A program made the translations under genes and the position numbers. Below are positions 33,280 to 41,374 of a stretch of DNA of 64,000 bases, piece by piece. Within the stretch, counting starts at the first letter, position 1; each line of letters opens with the position of its first letter. The notes below the pieces were generated by a model. It saw only the letters and a program-made list of their open reading frames with translations. It had not been told where the DNA came from and searched no databases. Source of the DNA: Bacillota bacterium (GTDB lineage: Bacteria; Bacillota; UBA4882; UBA8346); NCBI GenBank assembly GCA_023429995.1, contig JAEZCE010000017.1, forward strand, positions 89,265 to 153,264, given 5' to 3'.

Positions 33280-34587
33280 ATGAAAAAAAGTAAGAAACAT
33301 TTAGTACTGGGAGTATTATTACTGTTAATTTGTATGATGATGGACAGCAATACTAGCGCCGCTAAAAAATTTGATGGGGTAACCATTAATGTAGCGATGC
33401 AGGCCCATAATGCTACGAAGGCTTTGATTGCCATATTGCCGGAGTTTGAAAAGGCAACCGGGATGAAAGTAAATATTGATCAACTTCCCCAGTCAGAACT
33501 GGCCAAAAAAGCGGAAGCCAGTTTTGCGGCCCGGGCAGACAATTATGATATAGTAACGATATTAATTGTGAATGTATCCAGGTATGCCAGGGCTGGATGG
33601 TTGGTTCCACTTGATAAGTATATCAAAAAATCATCCGATGTGGACCTTAAAGATTTTATGCCGGGTTTTATCAACTCACAGAAATATCAGGGGAAAATAT
33701 ACGCATTACCATTTTACGGCGAAAGTTCCTGTCTGATGTACCGGAAAGATTTGTTTAAAGAAGCGGGATTGACTGTTCCCCAAACTATGGATGAATTATT
33801 GGCTGATGCTGCCAAACTGACCAAGGGCGATACTTATGGTATCGTGTTGAAAGCTGGCCGTGGTCAGGCATCCAACGGATATCTTTGGCCAATGTTTCTT
33901 CGTTCATACGGCGGTGATTATTTCAATAAGGGAAATAAACCAATTTTCAACAGCAAAGCGGCGGTGAAAGCAACACAATTCTTTGCAGATTTAATGAAAT
34001 ATTCTCCTCCGGGAGCGGTCAATATGGGTTGGAATGAAGTTCAAGTATCGATGCAACAGGGACAAGCCGCCATGACGATTGATGCTACCAATTTTGCTCA
34101 GGCATTTGAAGTTTCAGACATGTCCAAAGTAGCTGGAAAAATTGGATATGCCCCTGTTCCAAAAGGTCCGGTTGGTAGATTTCCGGCAATCGCTGTTGCC
34201 TCTTTGGGAGTTACCGCTTTCTCAAAGAAGCAGGAAGCTGCATGGGAATTTGTTAAATGGGCGACCAGTTCTCAAGCACAAAAGGAAATGGCAAAATCAG
34301 GCGATCGTTCTGATGTAACCCGGAATTCCGTATTTATGGATCCCGAGTATCAAAAGATATATAACTGGGACAATGGCAACTGGTATAAAGTAACCCAAGA
34401 GGCGATGAAAATGGCTTTGCCCTTCTACCGGCCGGTGAATATTCCGGAATGGCCCAGTATTGGTGATACTATCTCGATTCAGGTACAGTCGGTGTTTACC
34501 AAAGAAAAAGATGCTAAGAAGGCGTTAGATGATGCTGCAGCTGATGTGAATCGAATCATGATCGATGCCGGATATTATTCAAAATAG
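33280..34587 (+). CDS. Sugar/polyol ABC transporter solute-binding protein
   Basis: A 435-residue secreted binding protein. The signal peptide (KKSKKHLVLGVLLLLICMMM) is cleaved near NTSAAKK, with no lipobox. GVTINVAMQAHNATKALIAI begins the mature protein, and MYRKDLFKEAGLTVPQT is a family-1 motif. ATG 33280 follows GAGGGGGAG. With two permeases and two medium-chain dehydrogenases in the same operon, a polyol or sugar that is first oxidised is the likely ligand. Confidence 0.88.
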   Translation: MKKSKKHLVLGVLLLLICMMMDSNTSAAKKFDGVTINVAMQAHNATKALIAILPEFEKATGMKVNIDQLPQSELAKKAEASFAARADNYDIVTILIVNVSRYARAGWLVPLDKYIKKSSDVDLKDFMPGFINSQKYQGKIYALPFYGESSCLMYRKDLFKEAGLTVPQTMDELLADAAKLTKGDTYGIVLKAGRGQASNGYLWPMFLRSYGGDYFNKGNKPIFNSKAAVKATQFFADLMKYSPPGAVNMGWNEVQVSMQQGQAAMTIDATNFAQAFEVSDMSKVAGKIGYAPVPKGPVGRFPAIAVASLGVTAFSKKQEAAWEFVKWATSSQAQKEMAKSGDRSDVTRNSVFMDPEYQKIYNWDNGNWYKVTQEAMKMALPFYRPVNIPEWPSIGDTISIQVQSVFTKEKDAKKALDDAAADVNRIMIDAGYYSK

Positions 34588-34606
34588 GCAACGATGAAAC
34601 CAAGGG

Positions 34607-34629
34607 CTGAGAATGGATTCCATTCTCAG
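34607..34629 (+). terminator. Stem-loop between binding protein and permeases (ROK operon 2)
   Basis: CTGAGAATGG (34607-34616) pairs exactly with CCATTCTCAG (34620-34629) around a 3-nt loop. Few T residues follow, so it is probably a stabilising or attenuating hairpin. Confidence 0.65.
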
Positions 34630-34664
34630 TCTCCTTAATTATGAACTGTGAGGTGGCGGGTAAA

Positions 34665-35567
34665 GTGAGTCTGAATATGGTCAAATCAGGTTTATCTGAA
34701 AAAAGAGAAAAATTACTGTTAATCTTGCCGATTATTATAGTTTTGTTGATTTTTACGACTTTTCCTTATTTGTTAACCTTGATTTTAGGCTTTTTTAAAT
34801 ATGATATGGCGAATCCTGGGGCAACCAGATTTTTGGGAATGCAAAATTATGTCAATGCCTTTGCGGACCTTCGCTTTTGGAATTCTCTTAAAGTATCGGC
34901 TTATTTTGTTTGCGTGGGCACTGTGATTGAATTGGTTTTCGGTGTTGGATTGGCGTTGCTGTTACAACAACTCAATCGCGGTCGTGCTCTATTTCAGTCT
35001 TTGCTCTTAATTCCAATGGTCGTCCCACCAATAGTTGTCGGGCTGAACTGGCGAATGCTTTATGATCCCAATTATGGAATGATTAATTATTTTTTTAAAT
35101 TGGTGGGCTTGCATGGACAAACATGGCTATCTCAGCCCCAGTATGCATTATCGGCATTACTGATTGTTGATATTTGGCAATATACTCCTTTTGTAACTTT
35201 ATTGGTTCTGGCCCTTTTAATGAATTTGCCGGAAGAACAGTATGAAGCGGCTAAAATTGATGGAGCTTCTGGATGGCAAATGACATGGAGGATTACGTTA
35301 CCGATGATTAAAACCGGTCTGACCGTAGTCGCCACTTTGAGAGCAATTGAAGCTTTCAAGGAATTTGCCAAGATTTATACCTTAACTTCCGGCGGACCGG
35401 GGATCTCAACCGAAACTCTCAATTATTATGTTTATTTAACCGGATTTGAACAGTATAAATTGGGTTATTCTTCTGCACTAGCAACGATTTTATTTATTTG
35501 CGCAATCGGTTTTAGTATGTTAATGCTAATGTTGGCCAAGAGCGGTTCTGACGGGGAGGCATCTTAA
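34665..35567 (+). CDS. Sugar ABC transporter permease, MalF/UgpA type
   Basis: About 300 residues from GTG 34665, which follows GAGGTGG; an ATG at 34641 in frame lacks a ribosome binding site. Six hydrophobic segments, the first LLLILPIIIVLLIF. Docking loop EAAKIDGASGWQM then ITLPM. Its stop overlaps the next gene start as TAATG. Confidence 0.86.
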   Translation: MSLNMVKSGLSEKREKLLLILPIIIVLLIFTTFPYLLTLILGFFKYDMANPGATRFLGMQNYVNAFADLRFWNSLKVSAYFVCVGTVIELVFGVGLALLLQQLNRGRALFQSLLLIPMVVPPIVVGLNWRMLYDPNYGMINYFFKLVGLHGQTWLSQPQYALSALLIVDIWQYTPFVTLLVLALLMNLPEEQYEAAKIDGASGWQMTWRITLPMIKTGLTVVATLRAIEAFKEFAKIYTLTSGGPGISTETLNYYVYLTGFEQYKLGYSSALATILFICAIGFSMLMLMLAKSGSDGEAS

Positions 35568-36433
35568 TGGAGTATCAAGCAATAAATCGTAAAGGAAAAA
35601 TGGACTATTCAAAAAAAGAAGCTCGAAAACAAACCTGGCTTTTTATAGTGGCTACCTTCGTTGTAATTTGTTTTCTCTTTCCAGTTGCCTGGATGTTTTT
35701 AACTTCTGTCAAGACCAGACTTGATGCTTTTGCGATGCCGCCTGTATGGATATTTAAACCGACTTTGGAAAACTATCGATCCCTATTGCTTGGTGAACCC
35801 TTCTTCAAGTATTTGTGGAATAGTTTCTTCATATCTTCGATAGCAGCTATCCTTGCTGGAGTCCTTGGAACTCCGACTGCTTATGCTCTTTCCAGGTTTA
35901 AATTTAAAGGTAATAATCTGTTTGCTTTTTGGATTTTAGCATCAAGGATTGCGCCACCCATGGCCCTGGTATTACCATTTTTCATTATGTTTAGAGCATT
36001 CGGTTTAGTGAATAGTTATCTGTCGATTATTATTATTTATATGACGTTGAATCTGGCTTTTGTGGTTTGGATGATGCGAGGCTATTTTGCGCAAGTCCCG
36101 ATTTCGATTGAAGAAGCGGCTAAAATTGACGGCTGTTCGATTTTTGGCACCTTGCGTCGAGTCACGTTGCCGCTGGTTTCACAAGGACTGTCGGCAACTT
36201 TGGTTTTTTGTTTTATGGCCAATTGGTCTGAATTTGTATTGGCTCTTATTTTTACTGGAATTGAGACTAGAACAGCTCCAGTACTGATTTCTGGTTTCGT
36301 TACGGTTGAAGGAATCCGCTGGGGGATGATTGGGGCAGCTGGTACCATCGTGAATCTACCGGTTATCATTTTTGCAATGTTATTACAAAAATATTTTGTA
36401 CGCGGGCTTACCTCTGGAGCGGTTAAATCATAA
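35567..36433 (+). CDS. Sugar ABC transporter permease, MalG/UgpE type
   Basis: A 288-residue permease overlapping the previous stop by one base (TAATG), with GGGGAGG as ribosome binding site. Docking loop EAAKIDGCSIFGTL and C-terminus KYFVRGLTSGAVKS. It completes the importer; the dehydrogenases follow within 40 bp. Confidence 0.88.
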   Translation: MEYQAINRKGKMDYSKKEARKQTWLFIVATFVVICFLFPVAWMFLTSVKTRLDAFAMPPVWIFKPTLENYRSLLLGEPFFKYLWNSFFISSIAAILAGVLGTPTAYALSRFKFKGNNLFAFWILASRIAPPMALVLPFFIMFRAFGLVNSYLSIIIIYMTLNLAFVVWMMRGYFAQVPISIEEAAKIDGCSIFGTLRRVTLPLVSQGLSATLVFCFMANWSEFVLALIFTGIETRTAPVLISGFVTVEGIRWGMIGAAGTIVNLPVIIFAMLLQKYFVRGLTSGAVKS

Positions 36434-36471
36434 TTTTTTCTGAGTAATTTTATTAAAGAGAGGATTGTTTA

Positions 36472-37494
36472 ATGAAACAAGTTTACCTTCGCCAAGCTTA
36501 CGATCTGGTAACCGATGAGGTTCCGATTCCATCCCCGGAAGAGGGAACTGTCGTTATTAAGATAGAAGCTTGTGGTATTTGCGCTACTGATGTTCATAGT
36601 TATCAAGGTGAAACTGTTCAGGGGAATCGATATCCGTTTCATCCGGGTCATGAAATTGCCGGAACTGTTTTTAAATTGGGGCAGGGGGTTACCGGATTAT
36701 CAATTGGCGATAAAGTAGTGATTGATCCACTTTATCCTTGTGAATCTTGTGATTTTTGCCGGATAAACAAACAAAATCATTGCACGAGCATCAGGACCCT
36801 GGGTATCATCGGACCGGGAGGCTTTTCGGATTACACGGTCATACCGGCTAAGAATGCATTTAAGTTTGATAATATTAGTTTTGAAGAAGCGACTTTAGCA
36901 GAGCCCTTATCGACGGTAGTTTATGGTTCGGGACGCGCCGAGATTGGGGTTGGCGATCGGGTTTTGATTAACGGCGCCGGGCCCATCGGTTTACTACATT
37001 TACAAGTAGCGCTTCATTCAGGAAGCACAGCGGTTGTAGTTACGGATTTAAATTCTCAAAAGTTGGAGATAGCCAGGTCGTTGGGAGCCACTGAAAGTAT
37101 TCTTGCCGACGAGCAAGGAAAGGAGGCCCGGCTGAAAAAAATTGCACCGTTCGGTTTCGATGTGGTAATCGATTGTACTGGTATACCGAAGGTGATTGAA
37201 CAATCATTTATGTATTTGAAGGATTCAGGTCGGCTGCTGATTTTTGGAGTTTGTCCCCAGGAAAGTGAAATAAAAATAAATCCTTTCGTCATATACCGCC
37301 GCGACCTCAAAGTTATCGGCGCCTATGCATCGAACCGGACCATGCGGACTTCAGTGGATTTTCTTGAAAACAAAATTATTAAAGCTAAGGAATTGATCGG
37401 TGAAATTATTCCCCGTGCCCGATTAAAAGAAATGCTTCTTTTGCTCAAAGAGGGGAAGGTAACCGGTAAAGTTGTCGTGGTACCAAAGAATTGA
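36472..37494 (+). CDS. Zinc-dependent medium-chain dehydrogenase 1 (sorbitol/threonine DH type)
   Basis: A 340-residue cytoplasmic oxidoreductase. The catalytic zinc site starts with Cys in EACGICATDVH and HPGHEIAG. The structural zinc site is CESCDFCRINKQNHC. The NAD-binding Rossmann turn is INGAGPIGLL. Members oxidise polyols or secondary alcohols on sugars. AGAGAGG precedes the ATG. It lies in the second ROK operon next to a related enzyme, so the pair may carry out successive oxidations of an imported polyol or sugar acid. The exact substrate is open. Confidence 0.87.
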   Translation: MKQVYLRQAYDLVTDEVPIPSPEEGTVVIKIEACGICATDVHSYQGETVQGNRYPFHPGHEIAGTVFKLGQGVTGLSIGDKVVIDPLYPCESCDFCRINKQNHCTSIRTLGIIGPGGFSDYTVIPAKNAFKFDNISFEEATLAEPLSTVVYGSGRAEIGVGDRVLINGAGPIGLLHLQVALHSGSTAVVVTDLNSQKLEIARSLGATESILADEQGKEARLKKIAPFGFDVVIDCTGIPKVIEQSFMYLKDSGRLLIFGVCPQESEIKINPFVIYRRDLKVIGAYASNRTMRTSVDFLENKIIKAKELIGEIIPRARLKEMLLLLKEGKVTGKVVVVPKN

Positions 37495-37537
37495 ATGATT
37501 AATTTTGGAAAAAACCAGGAAAGGACGCATATTATTC

Positions 37538-38551
37538 ATGAAAGCAATTATATTTGACGGTAAATTTGGAGCTGATTTGGCTGACATCCCAGTACCGGAG
37601 ATTGGTGTTGGAGAAGCGTTGATAAAAGTAAAATATGCCGGTATTTGCGGATCGGACATCGCAATTTATTCCGGAAAGAATTCTCGAGCTAAGATACCAG
37701 TAGTTCCGGGTCATGAAATAGTTGGTGAAATCGCGGCGATTCATGATAGTCATAACTCGGGCTATAAGGAGGGTGAGCGTGTGGCGGTAATCCCCACTTT
37801 GACTTGCGGGGTTTGTGAATTATGTCTGAATGGCCGGCGTCACCTATGTAAATCTTTGAAATTTGTAGGAATTCAAACCAATGGCGGTTTTGCCGAGTAT
37901 GTTAAAGTTCCGGTTTCCGGCCTGATCAAAATCCCGGAACGGTTGGAATATGAGAAAGCTATTTTGGTTGAACCGTTAGCTGTGGCAATTCATGCGGTTC
38001 GTTTGGCAAAAGTTGATGTATACGATTTTGCGGCCGTTATTGGAGCTGGTCCTATTGGAATATTAGTGGCGCTTATAGCAAAGCTCTCTGGTTGCCGGAT
38101 AGTTATTAGTGAGGTCAGTGATTTTAGGGTGGATAATGCCCTTAAACTTGGACTGGATACCGTCCGGGCCCGTCAAGAAGACCCAGTAAAACGTATTTTA
38201 GCGGATACCGGTGAGCGGGGTGCTGATTTGGTCTTTGAATGTGTCGGACACCCTAGTACTACTGGACAAATGATAGAAATGGGGTGCCCGGAAGCACAGC
38301 TTATTGTGGTGGGGGCCTTTAAAGAAATTCCACCAGTTGATTTATTCCGGTTATCCCGCAAAGAACAATGGATGACTGCTTCGTGGACATATTCTGCCAG
38401 TGATTTTGAACGGTCGATGCAGTTATTATCCCAAAATAGCGCTCCATTTGAGCAAGTGATTAGTCATTTTATACCGTTGGAAGAAACTTATCAAGCGATG
38501 GAAATGGTTAAAAAAGCGGAACAAACAATGAAAGTCGTGTTAAAGGTCTAA
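37538..38551 (+). CDS. Zinc-dependent medium-chain dehydrogenase 2
   Basis: About 337 residues from ATG 37538 behind AGGAAAGGA; upstream in-frame starts lack such a site. Catalytic zinc motif YAGICGSDIAIY and PGHEIVGE; structural zinc CGVCELCLNGRRHLC; nucleotide-binding AVIGAGPIGILVA. It resembles L-threonine/sorbitol/galactitol dehydrogenases. Last gene of the second ROK operon. Substrate inferred to be the same molecule the transporter brings in or the product of dehydrogenase 1. Confidence 0.87.
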   Translation: MKAIIFDGKFGADLADIPVPEIGVGEALIKVKYAGICGSDIAIYSGKNSRAKIPVVPGHEIVGEIAAIHDSHNSGYKEGERVAVIPTLTCGVCELCLNGRRHLCKSLKFVGIQTNGGFAEYVKVPVSGLIKIPERLEYEKAILVEPLAVAIHAVRLAKVDVYDFAAVIGAGPIGILVALIAKLSGCRIVISEVSDFRVDNALKLGLDTVRARQEDPVKRILADTGERGADLVFECVGHPSTTGQMIEMGCPEAQLIVVGAFKEIPPVDLFRLSRKEQWMTASWTYSASDFERSMQLLSQNSAPFEQVISHFIPLEETYQAMEMVKKAEQTMKVVLKV

Positions 38552-38818
38552 AAATGTTCCTTTATCACCCCGGGATTAAGTTGCAGCGAAACACAGTCAG
38601 GTTTTGGGTTGTTTTTTTGTTATTCGACGTGACCCAAGGGTCCTTATATAATAACATCGCAACCAACACGATAGATGGAACGGTTGTATTGGATCAGTGT
38701 GACCGAAATTTTTCGGAATTGCTGAAGAAGAATTAGCAAGCCTTAAATTGAGTTATGAATTTCATCATTGTAGCTAAAAGGGTAAAGCATAAATCCGAAA
38801 AATGGAATAAATTTTAAA

Positions 38819-38868
38819 GAGTTGTAATGGTCCGGTGCCGTTCAACGGAGGAAGACCCATTACAACTC
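38819..38868 (+). terminator. Hairpin closing ROK operon 2
   Basis: GAGTTGTAATGG (38819-38830) pairs exactly with CCATTACAACTC (38857-38868), with an inner CCG/CGG stem. It is followed by an AT-rich but not pure T tract. The rest of 38552-38976 shows no convincing gene. Confidence 0.65.
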
Positions 38869-38976
38869 AAATTATTTGATTCATACCGGCATACCCTGGC
38901 AATGGTCGCTAACGATAAACTATCTATGGTTTTTTGATTTTGAATTACTTCATAGGCCACCTTGTATAAATTCCGG

Positions 38977-40074
38977 TTATTTTGGTATCATCCCTTCCAC
39001 TCCCTGGACGAACCAGTTGAAGGAGAGCATTTCGGTATCGGTCATCTTTTGACCGCTTTTCACTCTGATATTTCCGGATTGATCTTTAATCGGTCCGGCA
39101 AAAACAGCATAGTCGTCTTTGGCGATGATTCCTCTTTTTTGCTCCACCAGTTTTTTCACATCACCGGTAACCATGGAACCGTAAGGACTGATATCAACCA
39201 TTCCATCCTTTAGTCCGCCCCAGTGCTGTTCGGATTTCCAGGTTTTGTTGATTACGGATTTGACAACTTTAACGTAATAGGGTCCCCAAACGGCAATTTG
39301 CCCTGTTAGTACCGATTTGGGCGCCATAGCCCGCATATCGCTGCAATTTCCGATGGAAAACAATCCCTTTTCCTCGGCAGCCTGCATTGCCGCGGGAGTA
39401 TCCTGATTTACAGTGATTAAACCTACACCGGCGTTAATCAAACTCATTGCCGCCGCCTTTTCGGCGGAAGGATCGTACCAGGTATTGCTCCAGACCACTT
39501 TGACCTTGATCTTTGGATTGACGGATTGGGCGCCTAAAGTGAAGGCGTTGATGCAACGGATAACCTCGGGGATTGGAAATGCCGCCACATAACCCACAGT
39601 ATCACCTTTAATATATTTGGCGGCAGCGACTCCGCCGAGATAACGTCCCTCATAGTCTCTATCCATATAGGTTCCCATGTTCTTTCCCGTTTTGTAACCG
39701 CTGCAATGCATAAAAACGACATTCGGATATCTGGCGGCCACTTTCACCATGGGGTCCATAAAACCAAAACTGGTGGCGAAAATCACTTTGCAGCCCTTTT
39801 CAGCCAAATCGCTCATAACTCTTTCGGCATCGGCTCCCTCGGATACACCTTCCACAAAAAGGGTTTCAACGTTAGGAAGTTGCTTTTCCAAGTATTTGCG
39901 GCCTTGATCATGAGCAAAAGTCCAACCGGCATCACCGGGAGGGCCGTTATAGACAAAACCCACTTTAAATTTATCGGCGGCAACTGCTTTCGGACTATGA
40001 AATCCCATGCTAATTCCGATTACAATCAACAATACACTGAATAGAATCAAACCATACCGTAGGGATCTGGGCAT
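38977..40074 (-). CDS. BMP-family (PnrA-like) nucleoside/purine-binding protein
   Basis: A 365-residue exported protein. The signal peptide lies in residues 1-32 (LRYGLILFSVLLIVIGI, cleavage near AVAADK), without a lipobox. The BMP fold is recognisable from VGFVYNGPPGDAGWTFAHDQGRK, FATSFGFMDPM and TVGYVAAFPIPEVIRCINAF. BMP proteins bind purine nucleosides or bases for ABC uptake. No permease or ATPase is adjacent, but adenine deaminase is across the divergent promoter, supporting a purine ligand. Transcribed from a consensus promoter at 40269-40298. Confidence 0.88.
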   Translation of the reverse strand: MPRSLRYGLILFSVLLIVIGISMGFHSPKAVAADKFKVGFVYNGPPGDAGWTFAHDQGRKYLEKQLPNVETLFVEGVSEGADAERVMSDLAEKGCKVIFATSFGFMDPMVKVAARYPNVVFMHCSGYKTGKNMGTYMDRDYEGRYLGGVAAAKYIKGDTVGYVAAFPIPEVIRCINAFTLGAQSVNPKIKVKVVWSNTWYDPSAEKAAAMSLINAGVGLITVNQDTPAAMQAAEEKGLFSIGNCSDMRAMAPKSVLTGQIAVWGPYYVKVVKSVINKTWKSEQHWGGLKDGMVDISPYGSMVTGDVKKLVEQKRGIIAKDDYAVFAGPIKDQSGNIRVKSGQKMTDTEMLSFNWFVQGVEGMIPK

Positions 40075-40248
40075 TGAACAACCTCCATTTTGGTATTTTG
40101 AAAATCAAATGGCGCCGGCCACTCTGAAAAAAACTACGAATGAACCATTCCTGGCTTTTTAAAAGATTATCAATGACAAAAATAGTTTTAGTTGATTTTG
40201 AATATGATCCGGGATAATAAGTATATTTCTCCTGCTTGCTTTGGATTT

Positions 40249-40298
40249 GATCAATTGATCTGCTTTAGATTATATCCTCGGGTTTATTTTTTTGTCAA
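40249..40298 (-). promoter_or_regulatory. Promoter and operator of the BMP gene
   Basis: On the minus strand TTGACA (40298-40293) and TATAAT (40274-40269) are 18 bp apart. GATCAATTGATC at 40249-40260 is a perfect 12-bp palindrome just downstream of the -10 box, a likely operator. The leader of about 175 nt showed no purine riboswitch features. Confidence 0.78.
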
Positions 40299-40460
40299 CA
40301 ATCTTTGTGAAAAAAATTAACATCAACATTACAGAAAAGAGTTTACCGATTCTCTGGAATCCGTAATCTTAGACAAAAAAATATTTTTATTGGAATTTAA
40401 TGACATACATATTACATTCAATCCAAGTCGCTTAAAATAAATCTTTACAGGATAACAGGT

Positions 40461-41069
40461 GTGCAATATACTAAACGTTGTCAGTCAAACTATGGAAAAT
40501 GGAGCGCAAACCCTTTGGAAATAGGTATAACGATTCGAAATCAACGTCAAACGAGGGGAATATCGGTGCGGGAATTAGCCCGGTTAACCGGGTTGTCTCC
40601 CAGCGCGATCAGCCAGATCGAGACGGGAAAATCAGTCCCCAATATCTTAACCATGAAGGCGATAGCCGAGGCATTGGATATATCGGTGATTTCTTTTCTG
40701 TTGGATGATTTGGAAAATAAGATTAGCCTGGTTAAACAGGGGGAACGTCGTCGCTTGGTTCGTAATGCCACCCCTACCGGGAATCTCGATGAGGAGTTTT
40801 TGGCAGGGGGAAGGAACTTTCAGATGGAACCGGCGATCATTAGCGTACCGCCGCTGGCTGATTCCGGAAAACCCATGTCGCATCCGGGTGAAGAGTTTAT
40901 TTATGTGTTGCAGGGACATTTGCAATATTCGCTGGAAGGGGTCAAAGACTATGATCTGGAAGAAGGAGATAGTTTTTATTATCCCTGTTCCATACCTCAT
41001 CACTGGATGAATCCTTCGGATAAAATCGAAGCCCGGTTTTTAATCGTTGCAACCCCATCACTTTTTTGA
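40461..41069 (+). CDS. XRE-family regulator with C-terminal cupin domain
   Basis: A 202-residue protein. Residues about 20-75 form an XRE helix-turn-helix (RNQRQTRGISVRELARLTGL, SAISQIETGKSVP). Residues about 110-200 form a cupin with HPGEEFIYVLQG and DSFYYPCSIPHHW. The GTG start at 40461 has only a weak site. It lies between the BMP gene and adenine deaminase, so it probably regulates purine uptake and deamination, possibly through the GATCAATTGATC palindrome. The closest known group controls purine, polyamine or amino-acid catabolism. Confidence 0.86.
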   Translation: MQYTKRCQSNYGKWSANPLEIGITIRNQRQTRGISVRELARLTGLSPSAISQIETGKSVPNILTMKAIAEALDISVISFLLDDLENKISLVKQGERRRLVRNATPTGNLDEEFLAGGRNFQMEPAIISVPPLADSGKPMSHPGEEFIYVLQGHLQYSLEGVKDYDLEEGDSFYYPCSIPHHWMNPSDKIEARFLIVATPSLF

Positions 41070-41111
41070 CTTAAACTAAAAAAGTAATTCGGCGACGGCT
41101 GTATTGTTTAT

Positions 41112-41157
41112 AAAAACGCTTAAGAAGCAAATTTTCTTGCCAACGGGCGTTTTTTTA
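41112..41157 (+). terminator. Terminator of the XRE-cupin gene
   Basis: AAAAACGC (41112-41119) pairs with GCGTTTTT (41147-41154), with an inner AAGAA..TTCTT stem, followed by more T residues. Confidence 0.82.
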
Positions 41158-41206
41158 TTTGCTTCATTATTTGGGGCAAAAATCGCTTCCCACCAAAAGA
41201 AAAATC

Positions 41207-41235
41207 TTGACGAAATTCATCCCAACATGTACAGT
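41207..41235 (+). promoter_or_regulatory. Promoter of adenine deaminase
   Basis: TTGACG at 41207-41212 and TACAGT at 41230-41235, 17 bp apart, about 140 bp before the start codon. A moderate match. Confidence 0.5.
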
Positions 41236-41374
41236 ATAAATAACATTTGTAAAGTTTAACGCACATCCTGCGATTAAAACCCGATTGAATGCTGGTTATG
41301 AATGGGTTGGAATCTGGTCTGGGACGTTATTCAACGAAGATATTGGACTCCATTGGAAAAAAAGAGGTGGAATC

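Noticed and set aside
38554..38736. 60-residue ORF directly after dehydrogenase 2
   Set aside because: No ribosome binding site, odd composition and no family match; perhaps the remains of a lost gene.
40075..40260. Purine riboswitch in the leader of the BMP gene
   Set aside because: The conserved loop words of the purine aptamer are absent; a palindromic operator explains regulation better.
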